Program-made: the position numbers and the translations under genes | DNA from: Pseudomonadota bacterium | GTDB lineage: Bacteria; Pseudomonadota; Gammaproteobacteria; Burkholderiales; Thiobacteraceae | Reading direction: 5' to 3' | Assembly (NCBI GenBank): GCA_021812385.1 | Contig: JAKANO010000002.1 | Span: 239,485-303,484 of the forward strand | Length of the DNA stretch: 64,000 nt | Notes under the pieces: generated by a model | Told to the model about the DNA's origin: nothing | Database searches by the model: none | What the model saw: the letters and a program-made list of their open reading frames with translations, nothing else | In this document: piece by piece, positions 50,324 through 59,701 of the stretch | Layout: each line of letters begins with the position of its first letter | Numbering within the stretch: position 1 is the stretch's first letter

Positions 50324-52009
50324 ATGAACGCCGTGATCCAGTTGTTACCCTTTCTGCGGCGCTTTCATTTCAGTAGTGAATCCCTTAAAGATGATTTGAT
50401 CGCCGGTATCACGGTTTCGCTGGTTGCCATCCCGCAATCCCTGGCTTACGCGCAGCTCGCCGGCGTACCCGCTTACTATGGCCTGTATGCGGCGCTCATT
50501 CCGACGATCGTGGGCGCGCTGTTCGGTTCTTCCCGGCAGCTTTCGACCGGCCCAGTTGCGATGACTTCGTTACTCACCGCGGCCAGCGTTGCGCCCTTGG
50601 CCGGCCATGGCAGCGAGTTGTTTTACTCCTATGTCATTCTCCTGGCTTTGCTCTCCGGCGTGTTTCAGATTGCCTTCGGCGCATTGCGCATGGGCGTGTT
50701 GCTTAACTTCCTGTCGCATCCGGTGCTGATGGGGTTTATCAATGCCGCCGCACTGATTATCGGCCTATCGCAACTCGCGCCCCTGCTCGGCATTCCCGCG
50801 CAACAATCCACGCATTTCTTGCTGGATATTTGGCAGGTCATTTCCCACATCGATACCGCGCACGAACTCTCGCTGGGATTCGGCGCTTCGGCCATTGTAT
50901 TGTTGCTGGCGTTTAAAAAATTAGCGCCGAAGCTGCCGGGTGTCTTGATTACCGTGGTAGCGCTCACCTGGGTCAGCTACGCGCTTGAATACGCCAAGTT
51001 AGGTGGCCGGGTAGTCGGCGTCGTGCCGCAAGGGCTGCCCAGCTTCAGCGTCCCACCGCTGGACTGGCATGCCACCATCGCGCTGATGCCCGCCGGCTTC
51101 GTGATCGCCTTAATCAGCTTTATGGAAGCTATGTCCAGCGCCAAAGTCATCGCGATCAAAACGCGTCAGCCTTGGGATGAAAATAAGGAATTGATCGGCC
51201 AAGGACTGGCCAAAATCGCTGCGGCATTCAGCCATTCGATGCCCGTCAGCGGTTCGTTCTCCCGCTCCGCTTTGAATTTATCGTCGAATGCAAAAACCGG
51301 CTTGTCTTCGCTCATTTCCGCGCTGTTCGTGATGTTGGCGCTGCTATTTTTTACACCGCTTTTATATCATCTGCCCAAGCCGGTACTGGCGGCGATCATC
51401 ATGATGGCGGTCATCGGCCTGATCAATTTCAAGGTAGCCTTCAATGCTTGGCGCGCCAATCGTGACGACGGCATCGCCTCCATCGTCACCTTCGCCGCCA
51501 CGCTGGCCTTTGCACCGAATATCCAGAACGGGATTTTGACCGGCATCCTGCTTTCGCTCGCGCTGCTCTTGTACCGCATGATGCGTCCCCGCGTCGCCGT
51601 GCTCGGCATGCACCAGGATGCCACGCTGCGCGACGCGCAGCAGCACAACCTGCCGCCGCTGCACCCCAAGCTGGGCGCCTTGCGTTTCGATGGCGCACTA
51701 CGCTTCGTCAATGTCTCCTACTTTGAAGATGCCATGCTGAAACTGGAGCGCGAAAATCCCGATATCAGCCATGTTCTAGTGACGTGCGGCGGCATAAATG
51801 ACCTGGATGCATCCGGCGTGGAAATGTTGCTCAACCTCATCCGCCGCTTCAAAAACAACAACATCACCTTGACCTTTAGCGGCATTAAAAAGCAGGTGTA
51901 CGCGGTCATGGAGCGCACCAATCTCATTCAAGCCATCGGGACGGAAAACATCTTCCCCTCCGATCGTGACGCGCTAGACCAGCTCTACCAACGTCTAGAG
52001 CACGCCTAA
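50324..52009 (+). CDS. SulP-family inorganic anion transporter with STAS domain
   Basis: LIAGITVSLVAIPQSLAYAQLAGVPAYYGLYAALIPTIVGALFGSSRQLSTGPVAMTSLL; C-terminal STAS (LVTCGGINDLDASGVEMLLNLIRRFKNNNITLTFSGIKKQV). Confidence 0.95.
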   Translation: MNAVIQLLPFLRRFHFSSESLKDDLIAGITVSLVAIPQSLAYAQLAGVPAYYGLYAALIPTIVGALFGSSRQLSTGPVAMTSLLTAASVAPLAGHGSELFYSYVILLALLSGVFQIAFGALRMGVLLNFLSHPVLMGFINAAALIIGLSQLAPLLGIPAQQSTHFLLDIWQVISHIDTAHELSLGFGASAIVLLLAFKKLAPKLPGVLITVVALTWVSYALEYAKLGGRVVGVVPQGLPSFSVPPLDWHATIALMPAGFVIALISFMEAMSSAKVIAIKTRQPWDENKELIGQGLAKIAAAFSHSMPVSGSFSRSALNLSSNAKTGLSSLISALFVMLALLFFTPLLYHLPKPVLAAIIMMAVIGLINFKVAFNAWRANRDDGIASIVTFAATLAFAPNIQNGILTGILLSLALLLYRMMRPRVAVLGMHQDATLRDAQQHNLPPLHPKLGALRFDGALRFVNVSYFEDAMLKLERENPDISHVLVTCGGINDLDASGVEMLLNLIRRFKNNNITLTFSGIKKQVYAVMERTNLIQAIGTENIFPSDRDALDQLYQRLEHA

Positions 52010-52135
52010 GCGCGATTCGGTTTTTCCCGCCGGATATTTTTTAATTAACGCGTTATTTGCAGTGGTGTCGCAACTTTCACCACACGCGCATTCGTGCGAG
52101 AATGCGCAGCAAGCCCACCAGAATAAATAAACCTT

Positions 52136-54139
52136 ATGCCAGCTTTATTGCCGATCGATTCTGTTGCTGGCGTCATTCTCTTTTGGTTGGCGCTGGCGCT
52201 TCTGGGGCTGGCTTTACAAAATGCTCCGCGCTTAATCGCCCAACTCCTCTTCCCTCTGAGCGCAATCGGTGCGCTCGCGCTGGCCGCCACAGCCCTCGGC
52301 GCGCTGGGTGGTCCGGCCAACGTAGCCGTGCTGCCGCTAGGGCTGCCGGATTTACCGTTCCATCTGCGGCTCGACGCGCTATCCAGCTTTTTCCTGCTCC
52401 TGCTCGGCGCCGCTGCAAGCGGCATCTCCCTTTTTTCCGCCGGCTATTTCCGCACGATGCCGGGGCGCGCCCTTGGCCTGCTGTGCTTTCAATATCACCT
52501 CTTTCTCGCCAGCATGGCGCTGGTGTTCCTGGCCGACGACGCCTATCTCTTCATGGTGGCGTGGGAAAGCATGGCGCTGTCCTCCTATTTTCTGGTCACG
52601 ACCGATCACACCCTGCCGCAAAACCGCCGCGCCGGCTTCCTGTATTTGCTGATCGCGCATGTCGGCGCCATCGGCATCCTCATGAGTTTCGGCGTGATGC
52701 AAGGCGGACACGGCGACTACACCTTCGCCACCATGCGCGGTTCGCACTTGAGTGGCCTATGGGCCAGCGTGACCTTTCTGCTGGCACTGTTCGGATTCGG
52801 CGCCAAGGCCGGCATTCTGCCGCTGCATGCTTGGCTGCCGGAAGCGCACCCCGCCGCGCCCTCGCCGGTTTCCGCCATGATGAGCGGCATCATGCTGAAA
52901 ACTGCCATCTACGGCATCTTGCGCGTCACCTTTGATCTGCTCAGCGCCCCCTTGTGGTGGTGGGGGACCATCGCGCTGACGCTGGGTTTGCTCACCGCCT
53001 TGTTCGGGGTAATTTTCGCCGCGGTGCAGACCGACATGAAACGATTGCTGGCTTATTCCTCGATCGAGAATATCGGCATCATCCTGGTCGGCATTGGACT
53101 CACGATCACCTTCCACGCCTTCCACATGCAGGCACTGTCCGCCCTTGCACTCACCGCCACGCTGTATCACGCACTCAACCACGCCTTCATGAAGGGGCTA
53201 TTGTTTCTCGGCGCAGGCTCCGTTTTGCATGCCACCGGTGAACGCAATATGGGCAAGCTGGGCGGGCTGATTCATCAAATGCCGAAAGCCGCCTTGCTGG
53301 TGCTGGTCGGCACCTTGGCCATCGCCGGCTTGCCCCCGCTCAATGGCTTCGCTTCCGAGTGGCTGCTGCTTCAGGCATTTTTGCTATCGCCGACCTTGCC
53401 TCACCCCTATCTCAATATGCTGGTGCCGGTTGCGGCAGCGGCGCTGGCCTTAGCGGCGGCCCTCGCGGGATACGTGATGGTGAAATTTTACGGCATCATT
53501 TTTCTCGGCCAGCCGCGCAGCGAAAAACTCCGCAGCGCCCATGACGCCGGCGGCTGGGAACAATTTGGCCTCGCTTGGCTTGCGCTGGGCTGTATCGCAC
53601 TCGGCATGTTCCCCATGCTCGTCATCGATCACCTCGCCCCGGTTACCCAATTCTTGGTGGGCCATCAGTTGCATGGCAATACCGCGCAAAGCTGGCTGTG
53701 GCTGACGCCGGTGCAACCCGAGCGCGCCAGTTACAGTCCGCTGATCCTGTTCTCGATCATCGTCATCGGCGTGCTGTTCTCGCTGCTGGTGGTGAAAAAG
53801 TTCTATCACGGCCGCTTGCGCCGCGGCCCTGCTTGGGACTGCGGCTTCCCGGAGCAAAGCGCGCGCATGCAAGACACCGCCGAAGGTTTCAGCCAGCCGA
53901 TCCGCCAAATATTCGAAATGTTCTTCGGCGTGATCCGCGAATTGCCCAGCCCCTTCGACAAACACCCGCGCTATCGCGGCGAGACCATCGACCGCTTGTG
54001 GAATTTATTTTATGTGCCGATTATCAAGCTCGCCACAACGCTTTCTTCGCTGATCGGCAAGCTGCAACATGGGCGCATCCACATCTACCTCATGTATAGC
54101 TTCATCACCTTGCTTGCTTTGCTGGCGTTCGTCCGATGA
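52136..54139 (+). CDS. hyfB: Hydrogenase-4 component B-like (Mrp/NuoL-N antiporter-type subunit)
   Basis: AWESMALSSYFLVTTDHTLPQNRRAGFLYLLIAHVGAIGILMSFG; GFGAKAGILPLHAWLPEAHPAAPSPVSAMMSGIMLKTAIYGILR. Confidence 0.92.
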   Translation: MPALLPIDSVAGVILFWLALALLGLALQNAPRLIAQLLFPLSAIGALALAATALGALGGPANVAVLPLGLPDLPFHLRLDALSSFFLLLLGAAASGISLFSAGYFRTMPGRALGLLCFQYHLFLASMALVFLADDAYLFMVAWESMALSSYFLVTTDHTLPQNRRAGFLYLLIAHVGAIGILMSFGVMQGGHGDYTFATMRGSHLSGLWASVTFLLALFGFGAKAGILPLHAWLPEAHPAAPSPVSAMMSGIMLKTAIYGILRVTFDLLSAPLWWWGTIALTLGLLTALFGVIFAAVQTDMKRLLAYSSIENIGIILVGIGLTITFHAFHMQALSALALTATLYHALNHAFMKGLLFLGAGSVLHATGERNMGKLGGLIHQMPKAALLVLVGTLAIAGLPPLNGFASEWLLLQAFLLSPTLPHPYLNMLVPVAAAALALAAALAGYVMVKFYGIIFLGQPRSEKLRSAHDAGGWEQFGLAWLALGCIALGMFPMLVIDHLAPVTQFLVGHQLHGNTAQSWLWLTPVQPERASYSPLILFSIIVIGVLFSLLVVKKFYHGRLRRGPAWDCGFPEQSARMQDTAEGFSQPIRQIFEMFFGVIRELPSPFDKHPRYRGETIDRLWNLFYVPIIKLATTLSSLIGKLQHGRIHIYLMYSFITLLALLAFVR

Positions 54140-55083
54140 ACCTGTCCGCGCTCCTATTCCAACTGCTGCAAGACACCTTGGTGGTGCTTGCCGCGCCGCT
54201 CTTGCTCGGCTGGGTCAACCAGTGCCGCGCTTGGCTGCAAAACCGCAGCGGCGCAGGCGTGCTGCAACCCTACCGCAAGCTGATCAAGCTGTTTCACAAA
54301 GATGCCGTGTTGGCGCACAACGCCTCGCCGCTGTTCCGCTTCATGCCCTACATTTTGTTCGCTTGCATGTGGCTGGCGGCGGCGCTAGTGCCGGTGCTGG
54401 CGACCGATCTACCGCTGTCGCCGGCTGTGGACGTGATCGCCCTGGTGGGTATTTTCGCCTTGGCGCGCGTCTTCATTTCGCTGGCCGCCATGGATATCGG
54501 CACGGCTTTCGGCACGCTGGGCGCGCGGCGCGAAATGCTGGTCGGCTTTCTCGCCGAACCGGCGCTGCTGATGGTGTTTTTTACCGCTTCCGTCATCAGC
54601 CATTCCACTTCGCTCATTACCATCGTCGAAACCCTGGCGCACACGCAATTTGTGCTTTATCCCAGCCTGGCTTTCGCCGCAGTCGCGTTTGTCATGGTGC
54701 TGCTGGCGGAAAATGCGCGCATCCCGGTGGACAACCCGTCCACCCACCTCGAGCTGACGATGATCCACGAGGCGATGATTTTGGAATACTCTGCGCGCCA
54801 CTTGGCGCTGATCGAATGGGCCAGCGCGCTCAAGTTGTTGGCTTACATCACCATCGGCATCGCCCTGTTTTTGCCCTGGGGCATTGCCGCCGCCGATCAT
54901 TGGAGCGCGTTGCCGATTGCACTGGTCGCCTTGTTCGTGAAGCTCACGGCGGCGGGCGCCGGGCTGGCGCTGCTGGAAACGCTGTCGGCAAAAATGCGCA
55001 TCTTCCGCGTGCCGGAATTCATGGGCACCGCTTTTTTATTAGCGGTGCTGGGCATGCTCACCCATTTCTTACTGGGCAGTTGA
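54136..55083 (+). CDS. hyfC: Hydrogenase-4 component C-like (NuoH family)
   Basis: RKLIKLFHKDAVLAHNASPLFRFMPYILFACMWLAAALVPVL; ENARIPVDNPSTHLELTMIHEAMILEYSARHLALIEWAS. Confidence 0.93.
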   Translation: MNLSALLFQLLQDTLVVLAAPLLLGWVNQCRAWLQNRSGAGVLQPYRKLIKLFHKDAVLAHNASPLFRFMPYILFACMWLAAALVPVLATDLPLSPAVDVIALVGIFALARVFISLAAMDIGTAFGTLGARREMLVGFLAEPALLMVFFTASVISHSTSLITIVETLAHTQFVLYPSLAFAAVAFVMVLLAENARIPVDNPSTHLELTMIHEAMILEYSARHLALIEWASALKLLAYITIGIALFLPWGIAAADHWSALPIALVALFVKLTAAGAGLALLETLSAKMRIFRVPEFMGTAFLLAVLGMLTHFLLGS

Positions 55084-55084
55084 C

Positions 55085-55744
55085 ATGACTGACTTCTCGG
55101 GCCAAATCATCAATCTCTGCGCGGCGCTGCTGCTGTTGGTCGCATTCGGCATGCTGTCGCAGCGCCGCGTGCTATCGCTGATCAACCTATTCGCAGCCCA
55201 GGGTTTGATTCTGACGATCAGTACCGCGGTGGTCGCCTATTCCTCGCATCAGAGCCACCTGTATTACTCGGCGGCGTTGACGCTGGTGTTGAAGGTCATT
55301 CTCCTGCCGTGGATCCTGCATCGCCTGATTCGCAAGCTCAACGTCAAATGGGACATCGAGACCCTGTTCAACATCCCCGCCACCATGCTCATCGGCATTG
55401 TGCTGGTGATTTTCGCCTTCAATCTGGCCGCGCCGATTTCGCAAATGGCCGGCACCATTACCAAGAGCACGCTGGGCATCGCCATGGCCAGCGTGTTGCT
55501 GTCGTTCCTGATGATGATCACGCGCAGCAAGGCCGTGCCCCAAGTCATCGGTTTTCTCGCCATGGAAAACGGCCTGTTCTTCGCCGCCACCAGCGCCACC
55601 TATGGCATGCCCATGGTGGTGGAACTGGGCATCGCGCTCGACGTGCTGGTGGGCATGTTCATTCTTGGCATCTTCTTCTTCCAGATTCGAGAAACGTTCG
55701 ATAGCCTGGATTTGAAGCACATGGAAAAACTCAAGGAAGATTGA
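55085..55744 (+). CDS. hyfE: Hydrogenase-4 component E-like (NuoK-like)
   Basis: QRRVLSLINLFAAQGLILTISTAVVAYSS; IGFLAMENGLFFAATSATYGMPMVVELGIALDVLVGMFILGIFFFQI. Confidence 0.92.
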   Translation: MTDFSGQIINLCAALLLLVAFGMLSQRRVLSLINLFAAQGLILTISTAVVAYSSHQSHLYYSAALTLVLKVILLPWILHRLIRKLNVKWDIETLFNIPATMLIGIVLVIFAFNLAAPISQMAGTITKSTLGIAMASVLLSFLMMITRSKAVPQVIGFLAMENGLFFAATSATYGMPMVVELGIALDVLVGMFILGIFFFQIRETFDSLDLKHMEKLKED

Positions 55745-55745
55745 C

Positions 55746-57194
55746 GTGGAAATTCTCTGGGTACTCGCTATTCCCTTGCTCGGCGGCGTGCTGCTGGCGC
55801 TGTTCGGCTGCCGCCGCTTCGCGCCCGAGCTCAATTCCTTGATGAGCTTCGCTACCCTCATTGCCGCAACGGCGCTCACCATCCGCGTCATTAACGATGG
55901 GCCGATCACCGCATTGAACGAGCAATTCTTCGTCGATTCCTTTAATGTCTTTCTGGTCGCGCTGACCGCCTTCGTCGGCTTCACCACCTCGCTGTTCTCG
56001 CGCCCTTATATGCGCATCGAGCAAGATCGCGGCAAGCTCACCGTCAACATGCTGCGCCTGTATCACAGCATGTATCAACTGTTCAGCTTCACCATGCTGC
56101 TCGCGCTGCTGACCAACAATCTGGGCATTCTGTGGGTCGCGATGGAAGCCGCCACCCTCACCACGGTATTGCTGGTTTCGCTTTACCGCACCCCGGCCAG
56201 CCTGGAGGCGGCCTGGAAATATTTCATTCTGTGCGGCGTCGGTATTGCACAAGCGCTGTTCGGCACCATCCTGCTGTATTTCGCGGCGGAAAAAGTCTTG
56301 GGCGCTGGCGGCAATGCCTTGCTGTGGACGCATCTCAACGGCGTCAAAGGCCAACTCGAGCCGACCGTGTTGTCGCTGGCCTTCGTCTTTCTGCTCGTGG
56401 GTTACGGCACCAAAGTCGGCTTAGCGCCCTTGCACAACTGGCTGCCGGATGCGCACGCCGAAGGCCCGACGCCGATCTCGGCCGTGCTCTCCGGCTTATT
56501 GCTGAATGTCGCCCTATATGCGGTGGTGCGCTCCAAAGTATTGGTGGATGGCGCGCTCGGCAATCACTTCGCGGGCAACCTGATGATGGGATTCGGCTTG
56601 CTCAGCGTGGTGATGGCGGCATTTTTCCTGTCGCGGCAGAAAGACGTGAAACGCCTGTTCGCCTATTCCTCCATCGAACACATGGGCTTGACCACGTTCG
56701 CCTTCGGCATGGGCGGGCCGGTCGCCACCTTCGCCGCGATGTTGCACATGACGGTGCACTCCCTCACCAAGTCGGCGATCTTTTTTGCGGTCGGCCACGC
56801 CACGCAAAAAAGCGGCACGCAGTTCATTGCAGACATCCGCGGCCTGATCCAGACCAACCCCACCATTGGCTGGGGACTGATGATCGGCTCCCTGGCCATC
56901 CTCGGCATGCCGCCCTTCGGCGTATTCGCCAGCGAATTCATGATTCTGACCACCGCCATGCACAGTTATCCTTGGACCACGCCCTTCCTGCTGGTCGCGC
57001 TGGGCGTTGCCTTCGCCGCGATTTTCGGCAAGGTACAGACCATGGTGTTCGGCGAAACCACCGGCCAGCGTCTACCGCATCCGCCGGCACTGCTGCCGGT
57101 ATTTGCGCATCTGGCCTTGGTGCTGCTGCTCGGCGTGTACATCCCGCCCTATCTCGCAAACTGGTATCGTCAGGCAGTGGCCTTGCTCGGATGA
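55746..57194 (+). CDS. hyfF: Hydrogenase-4 component F-like (Nuo antiporter-type subunit)
   Basis: LGILWVAMEAATLTTVLLVSLYRTPASLEAAWKYFILCGVGIAQALFGTILLYFA; GYGTKVGLAPLHNWLPDAHAEGPTPISAVLSGLLLNVALYAVVR. Confidence 0.93.
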   Translation: MEILWVLAIPLLGGVLLALFGCRRFAPELNSLMSFATLIAATALTIRVINDGPITALNEQFFVDSFNVFLVALTAFVGFTTSLFSRPYMRIEQDRGKLTVNMLRLYHSMYQLFSFTMLLALLTNNLGILWVAMEAATLTTVLLVSLYRTPASLEAAWKYFILCGVGIAQALFGTILLYFAAEKVLGAGGNALLWTHLNGVKGQLEPTVLSLAFVFLLVGYGTKVGLAPLHNWLPDAHAEGPTPISAVLSGLLLNVALYAVVRSKVLVDGALGNHFAGNLMMGFGLLSVVMAAFFLSRQKDVKRLFAYSSIEHMGLTTFAFGMGGPVATFAAMLHMTVHSLTKSAIFFAVGHATQKSGTQFIADIRGLIQTNPTIGWGLMIGSLAILGMPPFGVFASEFMILTTAMHSYPWTTPFLLVALGVAFAAIFGKVQTMVFGETTGQRLPHPPALLPVFAHLALVLLLGVYIPPYLANWYRQAVALLG

Positions 57195-57198
57195 AAAT

Positions 57199-58746
57199 AT
57201 GACCCTGGACGAAACAATGCATGGCTTCCCCCAACTCGCCACGGCGATGCCGGTCTGGCACGGCACCGTTGAGGCCAAGCCCTTCCGCGATTTATGCGAA
57301 GAAGTGCGACGCAGCGGCGGCAAACTGGTGGCGCTTTGGGGCAGCGATGAAACCGCGCGTGAAAACGGCTACGCTTTGCATGCCGCCTTGATCACGGTGC
57401 GCGGCATGCTGTGCTTGAGCCTGCCGATTGCCGTTGATCGGCCAGCCTTTCCCGACATCAGCGACCTGTTCCCCGGCGCCAACCGCATGCAGCGCGCCGT
57501 GGCCGACATGCTGGGCTTGCATGCGCTCGGCAGCGATGATCAGCGCAAATGGTTGCGCCATGCATCCTGGCCCGGCGACGTGCATCCGCTGCGTAAAAGT
57601 TTCGATGCCGCGAACAAATTTCCCACCGATAGCGACGCCTATGCTTTCGTTCCGGTCAGCGGCGACGGCGTGCACGAAATTCCGGTGGGACCGGTGCATG
57701 CCGGCACCATCGAACCGGGGCATTTCCGTTTTTCCATCATCGGTGAGCGCGTGCTGCGCCTGGAGCAACGTCTCGGCTATACCCACAAGGGCATCGAAAA
57801 ACGCTTTGAACAAATGACGCTGACGCAAGGGGCAAAACTGGCCGGCCGCATCAGCGGCGACAGCACGGTGGCCTATGCTTGGGCCTATGCACAAGCGGTG
57901 GAAAGCGTGACCGGCGCGCAACCCTCTGCGCGCGCCTTGGCCCTGCGCGGCGTGCTGCTGGAGCTGGAGCGCATCCATAACCATCTCGGCGATCTCGGCT
58001 ACCTCGGCAACGATGTGGCGCTGGCCTTTGGCTTCGCGCAGTTCTGGATCCTCAAAGAAGACGCGCTGCGCATGAACGGTGAATTATTCGGCCATCGCTA
58101 TCTGATGGATAAAGTGCTGCCCGGCGGTGTGAGCTGCGACCTGGATGAACGAGGCTGCGAACGCATCCGGCAATTGCTCAGCCATTTGGAAAATGAAGTC
58201 TCAGTGCTGAGAAATATTTACGACGAACATGCCGGGGCACAAGACCGCTTTCTCTCCACCGGCCGTGTGTCGCCGGATCTCGCGGCGCAACTCGGCCTGA
58301 CCGGCATGGCCGGGCGCGCCAGCGGTCAAGCTTGGGACTTGCGCGCGCAGTTCCCCTGCGCGCCTTACGACCAGTTAGAGGTGAACATGGCAACCCACCG
58401 CAATGGCGATGTCGCAGCGCGCGTGACCGTGCGCTTCGAGGAACTATCTGAATCTATCCGCCTGATTCGCCGCCTGCTCGACCTTCTGCCGGCGGGAGAA
58501 TTGCAAATAGCAGTCGGCAACGCACCCGACAAGGCCTTCGGTATCGGCTGGGTGGAAGGCTGGCGCGGCGAAGTGTTGGTCGCGCTGCATACCGCACCGG
58601 ATAATGCAATTCACCGGCTGCATCCGCACGACCCATCGTGGCAGAATTGGCCGGTATTGGAACACGCCATCATTGGCAATATCGTGCCGGATTTCCCGCT
58701 CATCAATAAATCGTTCAACTTGAGTTACAGCGGCCAGGATTTGTAA
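57199..58746 (+). CDS. hyfG: HyfG/NuoCD-like large subunit lacking Ni-binding cysteines
   Basis: GPVHAGTIEPGHFRFSIIGERVLRLEQRLGYTHKGIEKRFE; RISGDSTVAYAWAYAQAVE where hydrogenases have RxCGxC; C-terminus NKSFNLSYSGQDL without a CxxC. Confidence 0.92.
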   Translation: MTLDETMHGFPQLATAMPVWHGTVEAKPFRDLCEEVRRSGGKLVALWGSDETARENGYALHAALITVRGMLCLSLPIAVDRPAFPDISDLFPGANRMQRAVADMLGLHALGSDDQRKWLRHASWPGDVHPLRKSFDAANKFPTDSDAYAFVPVSGDGVHEIPVGPVHAGTIEPGHFRFSIIGERVLRLEQRLGYTHKGIEKRFEQMTLTQGAKLAGRISGDSTVAYAWAYAQAVESVTGAQPSARALALRGVLLELERIHNHLGDLGYLGNDVALAFGFAQFWILKEDALRMNGELFGHRYLMDKVLPGGVSCDLDERGCERIRQLLSHLENEVSVLRNIYDEHAGAQDRFLSTGRVSPDLAAQLGLTGMAGRASGQAWDLRAQFPCAPYDQLEVNMATHRNGDVAARVTVRFEELSESIRLIRRLLDLLPAGELQIAVGNAPDKAFGIGWVEGWRGEVLVALHTAPDNAIHRLHPHDPSWQNWPVLEHAIIGNIVPDFPLINKSFNLSYSGQDL

Positions 58747-58748
58747 GC

Positions 58749-59261
58749 ATGCACCAGATCATCAAACAAATTTTGCGCACCGGTATCAAAACCGAGACTC
58801 CGCCGCCGTCTGCCGATGCCAATCTGCGCACCGAGGCGCAACGCCTGCAGCAGGACATCCTCAGGCACTTGGGCCGGGCGCTGGCGATTCGGCATATAGA
58901 TGCAGGCTCGTGCAATGGCTGCGAACTGGAAATCCATGCCGTCAACAATCCCTATTACAACATCGAAGGCTTGGGTATCCAGTTCGTTGCCAGCCCGCGC
59001 CATGCCGACCTGCTGCTGGTTACCGGGCCGGTGTCGCGCCACATGGAGCTCGCGTTGCGGCGCACTTACGACGCCACGCCGGAGCCCAAGCTGGTCGTGG
59101 CGATTGGCGATTGCGGCTGTGACGGCGGCATCTTCGGCGAGAGCTATGCGAGCTGCGGCAAAGTGTCCAACGTTATTCCGGTGGATGTGATCGTGCCGGG
59201 CTGCCCGCCAACGCCGCTCGCCATCCTGCAAGGCATTCTCGCAGCGGTAGCTAAAACCTAA
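58749..59261 (+). CDS. hyfI: HyfI/NuoB-like small FeS subunit
   Basis: IRHIDAGSCNGCELEIHAVNNPYYNIEGLGIQFVASPRHADLLLVTGPVSRHM; GDCGCDGGIFGESYASCGKVSNVIPVDVIVPGCPPTPLAIL. Confidence 0.94.
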   Translation: MHQIIKQILRTGIKTETPPPSADANLRTEAQRLQQDILRHLGRALAIRHIDAGSCNGCELEIHAVNNPYYNIEGLGIQFVASPRHADLLLVTGPVSRHMELALRRTYDATPEPKLVVAIGDCGCDGGIFGESYASCGKVSNVIPVDVIVPGCPPTPLAILQGILAAVAKT

Positions 59262-59701
59262 GTTTTCTGTCTGCTGGGTTGTTGGCGCACGACGGGCTCC
59301 ATAGCTGAGAAGCCCCTACGCGACCCCATCAAACATAGTTGCTTTTTGCAACCATGCTTTCTGAACTACAACGCGACAAATACCCCTTGAAAAGCAGAAA
59401 TATCTGCATATTAGATTATTGCTATGTGTTGCATAACTAAACACATACAGTAAATTTATTGTTCTCTAGCTAAAGACAATCCTATTAACAACAAACAGTT
59501 ATATAAATTGGCACACATTCTGCTTTTAAGAATCTCTTGATGGACTATGAGTAAGTAGGCGATCAAAAAATTGTCAAATTTGGAATGGCTATAATAAAAA
59601 CGCTGGCTTTTGCCGTTACCTACATCAATCACCGTGCCTGAGCGTCGCAACTCTCGACACAAGCAAAAACTGTTTATAACTTTTTTTAGGAATTTATCGC
59701 A

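Noticed and set aside
56132-57202. 356-aa plus-strand ORF in another frame
   Set aside because: Out-of-frame reading of hyfF; Arg-rich, no homology features.
52136-59261. Calling the hyf-like cluster an active hydrogenase-4 / formate hydrogenlyase
   Set aside because: The large subunit lacks both CxxC Ni-ligand motifs, and no maturation, formate dehydrogenase or ferredoxin subunit genes are in the window.
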